Of a stretch of DNA of 40,902 bases, positions 25,304 through 33,897 are shown one piece after another. The stretch is taken from NCBI GenBank assembly GCA_031263105.1, contig JAISGJ010000042.1, forward strand, positions 1 through 40,902. Reading direction: 5' to 3'. A program made the translations under genes and the position numbers. Position 1 is the first letter of the stretch; each line of letters opens with the position of its first letter. This DNA comes from Coriobacteriales bacterium. Its GTDB lineage: Bacteria > Actinomycetota > Coriobacteriia > Coriobacteriales > UBA8131. The notes beneath the pieces are model-generated. The model did not search any database and was not told the DNA's origin. It saw only the letters and a list, made by a program, of their open reading frames with translations.

Positions 25304-25462
25304 TGTCAAAAGGTGTAGGTTTTGATAGAGGGCCTTCTTGGGGAGGGCGGCACAAAAGGATGCAGATTTCTGCAAGAATTAGGGGCAAATGCTGTGAATG
25401 TGGTATGATGCGGGACGAGAGTTGGGATATGGGGCAACTATCAAAACCTACACCTTTTGACA
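25304..25462. repeat. Element with perfect 25 bp inverted repeats
   Basis: The arms 25304-25328 (tgtcaaaaggtgtaggtttt...) and 25438-25462 are exact reverse complements around a 109 bp AT-richer core. The core includes a TATGAT on the plus strand (25403-25408). It ends about 95 bp upstream of a small exported protein gene. It could be an invertible promoter segment or a MITE. No recombinase or transposase gene is in the window. Confidence 0.85.
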
Positions 25463-25556
25463 ATGGCTGCCCCGTTGCAAAACCTCGGTGTCGGAATCGG
25501 CACAGACTGTCGGCGGTTGTCACCGAAAGCTCGTTCAAAAGAAGGAAGTGATAGGT

Positions 25557-25805
25557 ATGGTGGCGTCATCAACCATGGGCAGTCGACTGTTCAAGCTGTG
25601 TGTGGCAACAATAGTGGCCATCGCAATGTTGGTTACGATGTCGATGCCAACGGCGGCGTATGCCGATAATCGATTGGCGTCTAAACCAGTACTCGACATA
25701 AGGCAGCTAGATGGGGATACTAGTGGCAATATCACAATTGACGATATTTTACTTGTATATTTTTACACCACTATTTTCAAAATAAGCCATCTACCTGCGG
25801 CTTAA
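25557..25805 (+). CDS. Short exported protein with EF-hand/dockerin-like loop (possibly truncated)
   Basis: 82 aa. A clear signal peptide (LFKLCVATIVAIAMLVTM, then a probable cut after AYA near residue 36) is followed by a 46-residue mature part. This contains DGDTSGNITIDD (about 52-63), spacing that matches a calcium-binding EF-hand or a dockerin repeat. Dockerins need two such loops, so this may be the stump of a larger secreted protein. ATG 25557 has GAAGGAAG 8 nt upstream. Base composition is much lower in GC than the neighbours, which points to recent acquisition or relaxed selection. It is convergent with guaA, whose stop lies 12 bp away. Confidence 0.65.
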   Translation: MVASSTMGSRLFKLCVATIVAIAMLVTMSMPTAAYADNRLASKPVLDIRQLDGDTSGNITIDDILLVYFYTTIFKISHLPAA

Positions 25806-25817
25806 CACCACCGCGCA

Positions 25818-27524
25818 TCACTCCCACTCGATCGTCCCCGGTGGCTTGCTCGTTATGTCGTAGACGACGCGGTTGACGCCTTCGACTTCGGCGACCACAC
25901 GCGAGGAGATGCGGGCGAGGAGGTCGTGGGGGAGCTTGGCCCAGTCGGCGGTCATGGCGTCGCGGGACTCGACGGCGCGAACGATGACGGGGTAGGCGTA
26001 GGTGCGCTCGTCTCCCATGACGCCGACGCTCTTGATGTCGGGCAGCACCGCGAAGTACTGCCACACGCTCCGGTCGCTGTCGCGTATGCCGGTCTGCTCG
26101 TACAGCGCCTGGTTGTAGGCGTCGATCTCCTCGCGCACGACGGCGTCGGCGTTGCGCAGCACCTCCAGGCGCTCCGGCGTGACCTCGCCGATGATGCGCA
26201 CGGCAAGTCCGGGGCCGGGGAAGGGCTGGCGGTGCACGATGTGGTCGGGCAGCCCCAGGGCGGTTCCCAGCGCACGCACCTCGTCCTTGAAGAGGTGGCG
26301 CAAGGGCTCGATGAGCTCAAAGTGCACGCCGTCGGGGAAGGGTATGAGGTTGTGGTGGCTCTTGATGGTGGCGGCCGACTTGGATGCCTTCGCCGAGCCG
26401 CTCTCGATGACGTCGGGGTAGATGGTGCCTTGGGCGAGATAGGAGACCGCAGCGCCGCAGCGCCGTTCGATGCGGGCTGCCTCCTCGAAGAACACGCGCC
26501 AGAACTCGCTGCCGATGATGCGCCGCTTCTGCTCGGGGTCGCTCACGCCCGCCAGGGCCGCCGCATAGCGCGCCTCGGCATGGACGTGCACGAAGTCCAC
26601 GTCGAACTGCCGCGCGAACACCCTCTCGACCTCCTCGGGCTCGCCTTTGCGCAGAAGCCCCGTGTCCACGAAGACACAGGTCACCTGTCTGCCGATGGCA
26701 TGTGCAAGCAAGGCGGCCACGACGCTCGAGTCGACGCCGCCGGAAAGCCCGAGGACGACGCGCCCCTCCCCTACCTGCGCACGCACCTCGGCGGTGGTTC
26801 CCTCGATGATGGAGTCCATCGTCCAGGAGGGCTCAAGGCCTGCGACGTCGAAGAGGAAGCGGCAGAGCATCTGGTTGCCGAACGCGGTATGGTGCACCTC
26901 GGGATGAAACTGGGTCGCATAGAGCCCGCGAGCCCGGTCCTCCATCGCGGCGACGGGGGTCGTCGGCGTCGAAGCCGTGACGGCGAAGCCGGGCGGGGCG
27001 GCGCCCACGCTGTCACGATGGCTCATCCAGACGGTCTGGGTGTCCGGCGTGCCGTCGAGCAGCAGGGAGGAGCCGTCGCAGCGGGTCAGCTCCGCAGGGC
27101 CGTACTCGCCGACGTCCGTCTTGGGAACCGTGCCCCCCAGGGCGGCCGCCATCGCCTGCATGCCGTAGCAGAAGCCGAGCACCGGGACGCCCAGTTCGAG
27201 GAGTCCGGGGTCGAGCGCGGGGGCATCGTCCGCATAGACGCTCGCGGGGCCGCCGGAGAGGATAAGGGCCGCAGGCGGATCGGCCTCAAGCGCCGCGACG
27301 TCGGTGTCGAAGGGCAGTATCTCGGAGTACACCTTGAGGTCGCGCACGCGACGGGCGATGAGCTGCCCGTACTGTGCGCCGAAGTCGATGACGACGACCC
27401 GCCCTTCCCGGGCGCGCCTTCCTGCGTCAGACGGCGCCCCCGTGCATCCCGCCGCGCCCTGCCCTGCCGCCGTGCGCCCCGCTCCGCCCTGCACTGCCGC
27501 CTTCTGCTCCGCTGCCTCCTGCAC
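25818..27524 (-). CDS. guaA: GMP synthase (glutamine-hydrolysing)
   Basis: Converts XMP to GMP with glutamine and ATP in purine synthesis. The glutaminase half has [25 protein letters not shown], the catalytic Cys in LGFCYGMQ, and FHPEVHHT. The synthetase half has the PP-loop [11 protein letters not shown] and [15 protein letters not shown], and the protein ends KPPGTIEWE as usual. The frame is open up to ATG 27587, but a -10 box lies inside that extra part. GTG 27524 has AGGAG 5 nt upstream, so I place the start there (568 aa). An Ala-rich leader of about 40 residues remains before the domain, absent from E. coli GuaA (525 aa). Confidence 0.95.
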   Translation of the reverse strand: MQEAAEQKAAVQGGAGRTAAGQGAAGCTGAPSDAGRRAREGRVVVIDFGAQYGQLIARRVRDLKVYSEILPFDTDVAALEADPPAALILSGGPASVYADDAPALDPGLLELGVPVLGFCYGMQAMAAALGGTVPKTDVGEYGPAELTRCDGSSLLLDGTPDTQTVWMSHRDSVGAAPPGFAVTASTPTTPVAAMEDRARGLYATQFHPEVHHTAFGNQMLCRFLFDVAGLEPSWTMDSIIEGTTAEVRAQVGEGRVVLGLSGGVDSSVVAALLAHAIGRQVTCVFVDTGLLRKGEPEEVERVFARQFDVDFVHVHAEARYAAALAGVSDPEQKRRIIGSEFWRVFFEEAARIERRCGAAVSYLAQGTIYPDVIESGSAKASKSAATIKSHHNLIPFPDGVHFELIEPLRHLFKDEVRALGTALGLPDHIVHRQPFPGPGLAVRIIGEVTPERLEVLRNADAVVREEIDAYNQALYEQTGIRDSDRSVWQYFAVLPDIKSVGVMGDERTYAYPVIVRAVESRDAMTADWAKLPHDLLARISSRVVAEVEGVNRVVYDITSKPPGTIEWE

Positions 27525-27561
27525 TGCCGCTCCTCTCGGGGTCTCTCGAAATGACCTTCCC

Positions 27562-27567
27562 AGTATA
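27562..27567 (-). promoter_or_regulatory. Probable -10 element (TATACT) of guaA
   Basis: On the minus strand TATACT lies 37 nt upstream of the GTG start. No convincing -35 is seen 17 bp away. It supports guaA having its own promoter, separate from the fix operon upstream, and supports the internal start. Confidence 0.5.
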
Positions 27568-27580
27568 CCCAAAAGCGGCA

Positions 27581-27665
27581 CGGGCATCGTGACTGCGGGC
27601 GGCGGCCAAACGGCGGGGCGGCGGGCGCACGGCGGGCGCGAGGGCGGGCATCGTGACTGCGGGCG
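27581..27665. repeat. 21 bp direct repeat, two copies 64 bp apart
   Basis: The copies at 27581-27601 and 27645-27665 are identical (cgggcatcgtgactgcgggc plus g). Between them is a run of gcgggc words. The region lies between fixX and guaA. Confidence 0.75.
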
Positions 27666-27680
27666 CAGCGGCGCAGCGCC

Positions 27681-27986
27681 TCAGCCGTAGCGGTACTCCA
27701 CGCCCATCGTCGGCTGGGGGTTGCGCCACTCCTTGACGATGCTTCCTGCGCAGGCGATGCGGCAGGTCCCGCACTCCAGGCATCCCGCGAAGTCGAAGAG
27801 CTTCTTCCCCGTGTCGTCCATGCGGTACAGGGCGGCGGGACAGACGCGCACGAGCTTGAGGAACTCCTCGGTGTCCGGGTCGTCGACCAGCACGATATGC
27901 GGGTTGCCCTCGTCCACCTCGTATTTGTTCAGCGAAAGGTAGCCGTCCACGTTGACGGTGACAGGCTCGGTCTCGTTCATGGTCAT
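27681..27986 (-). CDS. fixX: FixX-type ferredoxin
   Basis: 101 aa ferredoxin-like protein that works with FixC to pass electrons between ETF (FixAB) and the quinone pool. Cysteines C69, C72, C75 and C79 (CLECGTCRIAC) would hold a 4Fe-4S cluster; C49 lies in the VCPAALY motif. The start ATG overlaps the fixC stop (ATGA). It is the last gene of the nine-gene carboxylate operon. Confidence 0.93.
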   Translation of the reverse strand: MTMNETEPVTVNVDGYLSLNKYEVDEGNPHIVLVDDPDTEEFLKLVRVCPAALYRMDDTGKKLFDFAGCLECGTCRIACAGSIVKEWRNPQPTMGVEYRYG

Positions 27987-29269
27987 AGGGCCTTCATGCC
28001 TCCTCTGACGTCTTTGAGCAGATTGACGATGCCGACCCTTTTTACGAGGGGCATGAGGGAGCGCCTCAAGGGCTGGACCGGCTTTCCGTCGACGATGAAC
28101 AGGGTGTTCATGACGTCGCGCGCCAGCCGGGGATACTCGTCGAACAGGCGCGTCGTGGACTCCATGAAGTGCGGGAAGCGCCTGAACTGCCGCAGGTCCT
28201 TGAGCACGAAGCTCTCTGCCAGTGCATCGACATAGCATCCGAGGCCGGCCTTCGAGGTGTCCCGTGCGTCCAGGGCGGCAGCGACGCTGCGCCCCGCATG
28301 CATCCCGGCCGCCACCGCGTAGTCCATGCCTCGCACCATGTACCCCAGGTTGAGGCACATCATCGCCGAGTCCCCCGCGAGCAGCACCCCCTCGCCGACA
28401 AGGTCGGGCATCGCGTCGAAGCCGCCCTCGGGCACCATGTGGCCGCTGTGCTCCACGACCTTGCCGCCCTTGACGAGCGGCGCCACCACGGGGTGGGCCT
28501 TCAGGTCCTCGAGCATCTGGCAGATGGGGACGTGCGCACGTGCCAGGTCGGAGATGGTCGCGACGAGCCCGAGGGAGACGGAGCCCCGGTTGGTGTACAG
28601 GAAGCCGCCCCCCACATGCCCCTTGGTCGCGTCGCCGACGAACAGCCAGGCGGCGCCGTCGCCCTCGCCGAGCAGGAACCGCTCCTCGATGAGCGAGGGC
28701 GCAAGCTCGATCACCTGTTTGACGCCGACGGCCATGGCCGAGGGCTCGGGACGCGCAAAGCCCACCGCCTGCTCCGTCAGAAGCGAGTTCGCGCCGTCGC
28801 AGAGCAGCACGGCCTCGGCGCTTATCTCGTCCTCCCCGGCGATCACCCCGCAGACCCTGCCGTCCTTGACGAGCAGCCTCTCCACGGCGATGCCGCAGAT
28901 GTACTCGGCACCGGCCGCCTCGGCCTGCGCGGCCAGCCATTGGTCGAACGGGCCGCGAAGCACCGAGTACGAGGCCTGGCCCTCCTGCGTCATCTGCGAG
29001 GATCCGAAGCCTACCGTGAGGCCGGCGTCGGGGGTGATCATCGAGATGCCCTCGCGGACGATGCGGCGCTCGAGCGGTGCCGTGCCCTCGAAGTCGGGGA
29101 ACACCTCCCGCAGCGAATGGGAGTATATCCTGCCGCCGGTCATGTTCTTGGCACCGGCATACGTGCCGCGCTCGATGACCAGGACGCTCTTCTCGGCCTT
29201 GGCGAGCTCGTGGGCCGCCACGGGGCCGGCACAACCGGAACCCACCACTATCGCATCGAAATCAGCCAT
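27983..29269 (-). CDS. fixC: FixC-type electron transfer flavoprotein-quinone oxidoreductase
   Basis: 428 aa FAD protein, membrane-associated in its family. The Rossmann motif IVVGSGCAGPVAA opens the protein; IERGTYAGAKNMTGG and, later, GVLLAGDSAMMCLNLGYMVRGMDYA are typical of FixC/ETF-QO. It lacks the 4Fe-4S domain found at the C-terminus of mitochondrial ETF-QO; FixX supplies it. ATG 29269 is preferred over a GTG three codons earlier because AAGGTG lies 6 nt upstream. One base separates it from the ligase gene stop. Confidence 0.94.
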   Translation of the reverse strand: MADFDAIVVGSGCAGPVAAHELAKAEKSVLVIERGTYAGAKNMTGGRIYSHSLREVFPDFEGTAPLERRIVREGISMITPDAGLTVGFGSSQMTQEGQASYSVLRGPFDQWLAAQAEAAGAEYICGIAVERLLVKDGRVCGVIAGEDEISAEAVLLCDGANSLLTEQAVGFARPEPSAMAVGVKQVIELAPSLIEERFLLGEGDGAAWLFVGDATKGHVGGGFLYTNRGSVSLGLVATISDLARAHVPICQMLEDLKAHPVVAPLVKGGKVVEHSGHMVPEGGFDAMPDLVGEGVLLAGDSAMMCLNLGYMVRGMDYAVAAGMHAGRSVAAALDARDTSKAGLGCYVDALAESFVLKDLRQFRRFPHFMESTTRLFDEYPRLARDVMNTLFIVDGKPVQPLRRSLMPLVKRVGIVNLLKDVRGGMKAL

Positions 29270-29270
29270 G

Positions 29271-30986
29271 TCACACACCTTTCAACGGGGCAGGCTCGAC
29301 CGCCTCCAAGGCCGCCCCTGCGGGCGCCTCTGCTGCCGCCTTTGCGGCCGCCTCTGCAGCCGCCTCTGCAGCCGCCTCTGCAGCCGCCTCTGCGGGCGGC
29401 CCTGCGGCCGGCTCGAACATCCCGAGGACGTCCTGCTGCCGCAGCCGTGCCTTCTGTGTCTTTCCTATGCTGTTGGTCGGAAGCTCGTCCATGAAGAGCC
29501 AGCGCCTCGGCTTCTTGTAGCCCGCAAGGCGATGCCTGCACCATTCGAGCATCCGCTCGCTCGTCAGCCCGCTCCCAAGGCGGGGCACGACAGCCGCGCC
29601 TATCGTCTCCTCGTAATAGTCGTCGGGAATCCCTATCACCGCGCAGTCGCAGACGTCGGGGTGTTCGAGCAGGGCCTGCTCTATCTCCTGGGCGTAGACG
29701 TTCTCGCCGCCGCTCCTGATGATGTCCTGGCTGCGCCCGACGAAGTAGTAGTGCCCGTCGGCGTCCTTGCGCAGCCAGTCCCCTGTGGCGAACCATCCGT
29801 CCGCAGACGGCCGCACCGTCCCCTCCCTGCCGTCCTCGTCGCCCAGGTAGCCCTTGAACACCATCGGGGAGCGGACAAGCGCCTCGCCCGTCTCGCCCGG
29901 GCCCACCTCGTGCCCGTCGGCATCGACCAGGCGTATCTCGAACAGGCTGTTGACGGTCCCCACGCTCTCGACCAGCCCCGGGTCCTCTGCGAGGGCGGCA
30001 CGTGTGACGGCCTCCCCGGTCGCCGAGCATATCTCGGTCGACCCCCAGGAGACACGCAGGGAGGCATGGGGGAACAGGGAGAAGATCGTCTCCGTGTACG
30101 GCAGGGAGCACCTCCCCGCAGAGGCCTGCGCCTCGCACACGCTGCCGAGGTCGAAGGACTCCCAGCCCTCATGGGCGATCAGGCGGCTGTAGACGACGGG
30201 CGGCACCATCAGCACCTCGGTCGCCCGATAGCGCTCGATGAGCCCCAGCACCAGCGCGGGGTCGAGCCTGTCCGCAAGGACCAGGGAGCCGGCAAGGGCC
30301 GCCATCTTGAGCACGCAAAGCAGCCCTGCGGCATGGTAGAGGGCCGAGGAGGTCAGCATGACCTCGTGGGGGCGCCGGTTCCCGTTCTCGATGGCGAGGA
30401 CCATCGCCTGGTCCCGGAGCATGCGCTGCGTCCTGACGACGCCCTTCGAATGCCCCGTCGTCCCGCTGGTGAAGAGGATGAGCGCCTCGTCGTCCTCCGC
30501 AAGGTCCGCCTGCGCCTCGTGCATGCCGCCAAGGGACATGACCGTCTCCCAGTCCACGCAGCGGCAGGCGGGGCGTCCCGGCAGGGCATGGCGGGCGATG
30601 CACGTCGTCACCGCCCCGTGCAGGCGGATGAGCTCCAAGGCCTTGTCGAGGTATGCGTCGCCGCACAGGAGCGTGTCGCATGCGGCGATGTGCATGGCCC
30701 GGGCGAGCTCACGGGGAAGCAGGCGCGTGTTGAGGGGGAGCAGCGCCGCCCCCAGCTTCTGGCAGGCATACCAGAGCACGACCCAGTCGGTGCAGTTCTG
30801 CCAGTACGCGGCGACGCGCCTGCCCTTGCCGATGCCGAGGGCCCTCATGCCGTTGGCAAGCCGGTTGCTCTGCTCGTTCAACTCGCGCCAGGTGAGCGCC
30901 GCGTCCTTGCAGGCGACCGCGAGCCTGTCAGGGAAGCACTGCGCGTTCCTGATAAGGAAGTAACCAAACTGAAACACATTCACCAT
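29271..30986 (-). CDS. CaiC-like acyl-CoA ligase
   Basis: 571 aa ANL-superfamily enzyme expected to activate a carboxylate as acyl-AMP and then CoA thioester. Motifs: LFTSGTTGHSKGVV (171-184), SWGSTEICSATGE (adenine region), ATGDWLRKDADGHYY, and GRSQDIIRSGGENVYAQEIE. The C-terminal catalytic Lys is in the region NSIGKTQKARLR. It resembles crotonobetaine/carnitine-CoA ligase. After the fold ends, about 45 residues of Ala-rich EAAA repeats follow. The ATG at 30986 directly abuts the GGAGG Shine-Dalgarno, so initiation may be at GTG 30977, 9 nt away. It lies in the fix/cai-like operon, between the DASS permease and fixC. Confidence 0.92.
   Translation of the reverse strand: MVNVFQFGYFLIRNAQCFPDRLAVACKDAALTWRELNEQSNRLANGMRALGIGKGRRVAAYWQNCTDWVVLWYACQKLGAALLPLNTRLLPRELARAMHIAACDTLLCGDAYLDKALELIRLHGAVTTCIARHALPGRPACRCVDWETVMSLGGMHEAQADLAEDDEALILFTSGTTGHSKGVVRTQRMLRDQAMVLAIENGNRRPHEVMLTSSALYHAAGLLCVLKMAALAGSLVLADRLDPALVLGLIERYRATEVLMVPPVVYSRLIAHEGWESFDLGSVCEAQASAGRCSLPYTETIFSLFPHASLRVSWGSTEICSATGEAVTRAALAEDPGLVESVGTVNSLFEIRLVDADGHEVGPGETGEALVRSPMVFKGYLGDEDGREGTVRPSADGWFATGDWLRKDADGHYYFVGRSQDIIRSGGENVYAQEIEQALLEHPDVCDCAVIGIPDDYYEETIGAAVVPRLGSGLTSERMLEWCRHRLAGYKKPRRWLFMDELPTNSIGKTQKARLRQQDVLGMFEPAAGPPAEAAAEAAAEAAAEAAAKAAAEAPAGAALEAVEPAPLKGV
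29319..29390. repeat. 12 bp tandem repeat, about six units, at the 3' end of the ligase gene
   Basis: The unit tgcagccgcctc (exact at 29355-29390, variants before) encodes alternating AEAA on the minus strand. This gives a predicted continuous helix at the C-terminus of the ligase. The period keeps the frame. Confidence 0.88.
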
Positions 30987-31082
30987 CCTCCTGAAGGCAC
31001 GGGGGAAGCGTGGGAGAAGTGCGGGCGGGACGGGTGGCGCCGCCGCCCCGCCTGCCCGGGCGGGGCGGGTGGGGCGGCGGCC

Positions 31083-31151
31083 CGGGCTGCGCGCGGCCCA
31101 CGGGCGGCGCGCAGCCCGCAGGCGGCACGCGGCACGCAGGCGGCACGCGGC
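31083..31151. repeat. GC-rich hairpin and 17 bp direct repeats between DASS permease and ligase genes
   Basis: A perfect 12 bp stem (31083-31094 with 31107-31118, 12 nt loop) is followed by two 17 bp copies of cgcaggcggcacgcggc (31117-31133 and 31135-31151). On the operon mRNA this hairpin sits just after the DASS stop codon and could stabilise or partly terminate the transcript. Confidence 0.75.
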
Positions 31152-31152
31152 C

Positions 31153-32559
31153 TCAGATCGACCAGATGCCCATGAGGTTCCAGACGAAGTACGCCACGTA
31201 CATGCCGGCCAGTGCGATCACGCAGTAGACGGCGCAGTAGGCAGTCGTGGCCTTCTCGGTGACCCAGCCGGTGCCGGCGCCGTGCAGAGCGGTCAGGTAG
31301 ACCGAGCTCTGATAGGGCAGGAACCAGCCCACGACGAAGGCGTTGAGGACGAAGCCGATGACCCAGGGGTTGATGCCTGCGGCAATGGCAAGCGGGAAGA
31401 GGAAGGCCGTGAACACCGAGAGGTAGCCTATCTCGGAAAGGATGAGGAAGCGGACCGCAAGGGTCATGAGCGCAAGCACCGGTATCAGCAGGAAGGGGTT
31501 GCCGAAGAACGCCTCGGTGTAGGGGCCGACGGTGTTGACGAGCCAGTCGGTGATGCCCACGGACGGGAGCACCTTCGAAAGGCTGACGGCGCAGCCGATG
31601 AAGATGAGCGTCTCCCACGCGACCGCCGTGCGCCATTTCGCTGCAGGCAGGATGCCGAAGACGAGCGAGGCGACGAGCGCGAACAGCGCGACGGCGTACT
31701 CGGGGATGCCCAGCTGGCTCTTGAGGACCCACAGCAGGACGGTCAGGCCCATGATGATGCCCATGAGCTTCTCGTTCTTGCTCCACGCGCCGAGCTCGCT
31801 CAGGCGCTGGTCGAGAAAGCCGACGTCCGTCTTGGTCTTGACCTTGGGGCGGTACCTCATGCTGATATAGAGGAAGTTGCCCACGAAGACGAACAGGAGC
31901 CAGGGCAGCGCGCACATCGCCCAATAGAGCATGGTGTACTGGGCCTGTATCTCGGGGCTGAACATGCCGACCAGCGCCGCCGTGGTCACCGACGCGCTGA
32001 TGAACATCACCGGCGAGAAGCAGATGGCGGAGTAGTACGAGAGGAAGAACCCGGTCGCCTCCCTCCCCTCGTTCTTGTAGCCCATGGCCTCGCTCATGCC
32101 TCGGACCAACGGCGAGAGGATCGAGCACTTCGCCGCCTTGCTGGGAATGACGGGGGAGGTGACCGTGGTCACCGCCAAAAGGCCCAGCACCTGCCCCGAG
32201 AAGCTCTTGGGGAACAGGCGCAGGAGGATGATGGAGATGCGTTCGAGCAGCCCGCACTCCTTGATCGCCGCGCCCAGTGCGAAGGCCGCGACCAGCAGCC
32301 AGTAGGTGGTGTCCGCGAAGGCGCTGAACGAGTCGGTTATCTTCACCTGGGCCGCAACGATGAAGAGGGTGCTCATGAGGAGGGCGATGGCGGCCTCGTG
32401 GAAGGCGCGGCCCGCCCACAGGACGACCGCGGCCGCGAGGATTCCCAGAACCCTCATGCTCGAGACCTCCAGGCCCGAGGGCGGAGGGACGAGGGCGATG
32501 CCCACGCCCACGAGGACCGCCACGATGATACAGACGAGTCTGCCTTTGGTGAGTTTCAT
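31153..32559 (-). CDS. DASS-family anion permease
   Basis: 468 aa polytopic membrane protein, about 11-12 hydrophobic segments, of the divalent anion:Na+ symporter type that carries di- and tricarboxylates and related anions (CitT/TtdT-like). Landmarks: VPPPSGLEVSSMRVLGI at the N-terminus, TSPVIPSKAAKC in the first half, GFVLNAFVVGWFLPYQSS in the second. ATG 32559 has AGGAG upstream. Its place between the acyl-CoA dehydrogenase and ligase genes suggests it imports the substrate, or exchanges substrate for product. Confidence 0.88.
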   Translation of the reverse strand: MKLTKGRLVCIIVAVLVGVGIALVPPPSGLEVSSMRVLGILAAAVVLWAGRAFHEAAIALLMSTLFIVAAQVKITDSFSAFADTTYWLLVAAFALGAAIKECGLLERISIILLRLFPKSFSGQVLGLLAVTTVTSPVIPSKAAKCSILSPLVRGMSEAMGYKNEGREATGFFLSYYSAICFSPVMFISASVTTAALVGMFSPEIQAQYTMLYWAMCALPWLLFVFVGNFLYISMRYRPKVKTKTDVGFLDQRLSELGAWSKNEKLMGIIMGLTVLLWVLKSQLGIPEYAVALFALVASLVFGILPAAKWRTAVAWETLIFIGCAVSLSKVLPSVGITDWLVNTVGPYTEAFFGNPFLLIPVLALMTLAVRFLILSEIGYLSVFTAFLFPLAIAAGINPWVIGFVLNAFVVGWFLPYQSSVYLTALHGAGTGWVTEKATTAYCAVYCVIALAGMYVAYFVWNLMGIWSI

Positions 32560-32634
32560 GTTCGACTCCTTTGAAACGAAACGAAGGGCTCATGCCGACG
32601 GCCGCCGACGGCTGTCAGCGGCTGCTGGCAGCTG

Positions 32635-33771
32635 TCAGCGGCGCTCCCTCTGCAGGGCCTTGAAGATGATGTTCCTCTGTATCTCGCTGGTCCCCTCGCC
32701 GGTTATGATCACGCAGGCGTCCTCGTAGTAGCGGGAGAGCCCGAAGTCCTTGAGCAGGCCCATGCCGCCGCAGAGCTCCATGGCGCGCTGGCAGACCTGC
32801 TGCGCCATCAGGGTGCTGTTCAGCTTGGCGATGGAGCCGCCCTTGCCGATGGAGTGCCCCGCGTCGAGCTCGGAGACCAGATGCATCAGGTACCCCTTGT
32901 TGACCTGGATCGAGCTGTACATGTCCGCGAAATAATGCTGGAGCGCCTGGAAGTCGGTGAGGTGCCTGCCGAAGGCCTCGCGCTCGGACGCATACTCCCA
33001 GGCCTTCTCGAAGGCCCCTTCGGCGTACCCGACGGCACGGGCGGCGATGACGAGGCGTGCCCCGTCCAAGGTGCTGAGCGAGATGTGCAGGCCCTTGTTG
33101 ACGGTCCCGCACAGGCTCCATCGCGGCACGCGGCAGTCCTTGAAGTAGACGTCGCCCGTGTCCGAGCCGCACCAGCCGAACTTGTCGTAGTGGGCCCCGT
33201 AGCTGACGCCGGGGGCGTTCGCGTCCACAAGGAACACGCTGATGCCGGGATTCCCCTCCTCGTCGACGGTCTTGGCACTGACCTGCCAGCTGCCGACGGC
33301 GCAGCGGTACGAGATGAAGCTCTTGGTGCCGTTGATGACCCACTCGTCCCCGTCGAGGACGGCGGTCGCCTGGATGGCCTTCGAGTCGGAGCCGGCGGAC
33401 GGCTCGGTATAGGCCATGCCCATGAAGCGCCCCTCCTCGACGATGCGCGGGAGGAAGACCTCCTTTTGCCGCTCGTTGGCGAAGCTCAGCAGCTTGTTGG
33501 CGTTGTTCGAGCAGTTCAGCAGCGAGCCCAGGGTGTTGTTCACCTGGCAGCCCCGGATGATGAGCAGGAGCAGCGTGGTCATGCTCTCGCCGAAGCCTCC
33601 CTGCTCCTCGGGGGCGACCAGCCGGGTGAAGCCCAGCTCCGCAAGTCGCTGCTGCATCCATACGGGGTACTCGTCCTGCACATCGAGCTCCTTGATGCGC
33701 GGCTGCACCTCCTGCTCTATGAACTCGTCGAGTATCTTGAGGTACATCTCTTGGTTCTCCGTCAGTTCCAT
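32635..33771 (-). CDS. Acyl-CoA dehydrogenase / enoyl-CoA reductase (CaiA-like)
   Basis: 378 aa FAD enzyme of the acyl-CoA dehydrogenase family, usual length. MAYTEPSAGSD binds flavin/substrate, GTKSFISY follows, and GEGTSEIQRN carries the catalytic base (E359). In cai-type operons the homologue works as a reductase, using electrons from FixAB to saturate an enoyl-CoA. Direction here is inferred from context. ATG 33771 lies 122 nt after the CaiB-like stop, an unusually long gap that contains a poly-G tract and tandem repeats. Confidence 0.94.
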   Translation of the reverse strand: MELTENQEMYLKILDEFIEQEVQPRIKELDVQDEYPVWMQQRLAELGFTRLVAPEEQGGFGESMTTLLLLIIRGCQVNNTLGSLLNCSNNANKLLSFANERQKEVFLPRIVEEGRFMGMAYTEPSAGSDSKAIQATAVLDGDEWVINGTKSFISYRCAVGSWQVSAKTVDEEGNPGISVFLVDANAPGVSYGAHYDKFGWCGSDTGDVYFKDCRVPRWSLCGTVNKGLHISLSTLDGARLVIAARAVGYAEGAFEKAWEYASEREAFGRHLTDFQALQHYFADMYSSIQVNKGYLMHLVSELDAGHSIGKGGSIAKLNSTLMAQQVCQRAMELCGGMGLLKDFGLSRYYEDACVIITGEGTSEIQRNIIFKALQRERR

Positions 33772-33816
33772 GACGTGTTCCTTTCTCCTGTGTTCCCCGG
33801 CCTTCCGTGCGGCCCA

Positions 33817-33897
33817 GGGGGGGGGGGGGGGGGTCTATGGCCGGGCGCTCCGTGGCCGGGGGCTTGATGGCCGGGCGCCCGGTGGCCGGGCGCTACT
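33817..33897. repeat. G17 tract plus four 15 bp tandem repeats
   Basis: Seventeen G at 33817-33833, then units of 15 bp (tggccgggcgctccg and variants) at 33838-33897. The last unit contains the stop codon of the CaiB-like gene (33893-33895). In another frame the array would read as APGH-type pentapeptides. Confidence 0.88.

Noticed and set aside
25926-27554. 542-codon plus-strand frame opposite guaA
   Set aside because: Mirror of guaA codons with no recognisable motif.
27527-27587. Upstream ATG of guaA as true start
   Set aside because: No ribosome-binding site before it and a -10 box lies inside the extra codons; GTG 27524 has a strong AGGAG.
28326-31175. 949-codon open frame on the plus strand
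   Set aside because: Antisense to fixC and the ligase gene, which have clear domains; the product is low-complexity and matches nothing. It arises from the high GC content.
33838-33897. APGH pentapeptide repeats as a coding region
   Set aside because: The frame is not open into a sensible protein and overlaps the real CaiB-like stop; treated as tandem-repeat DNA.
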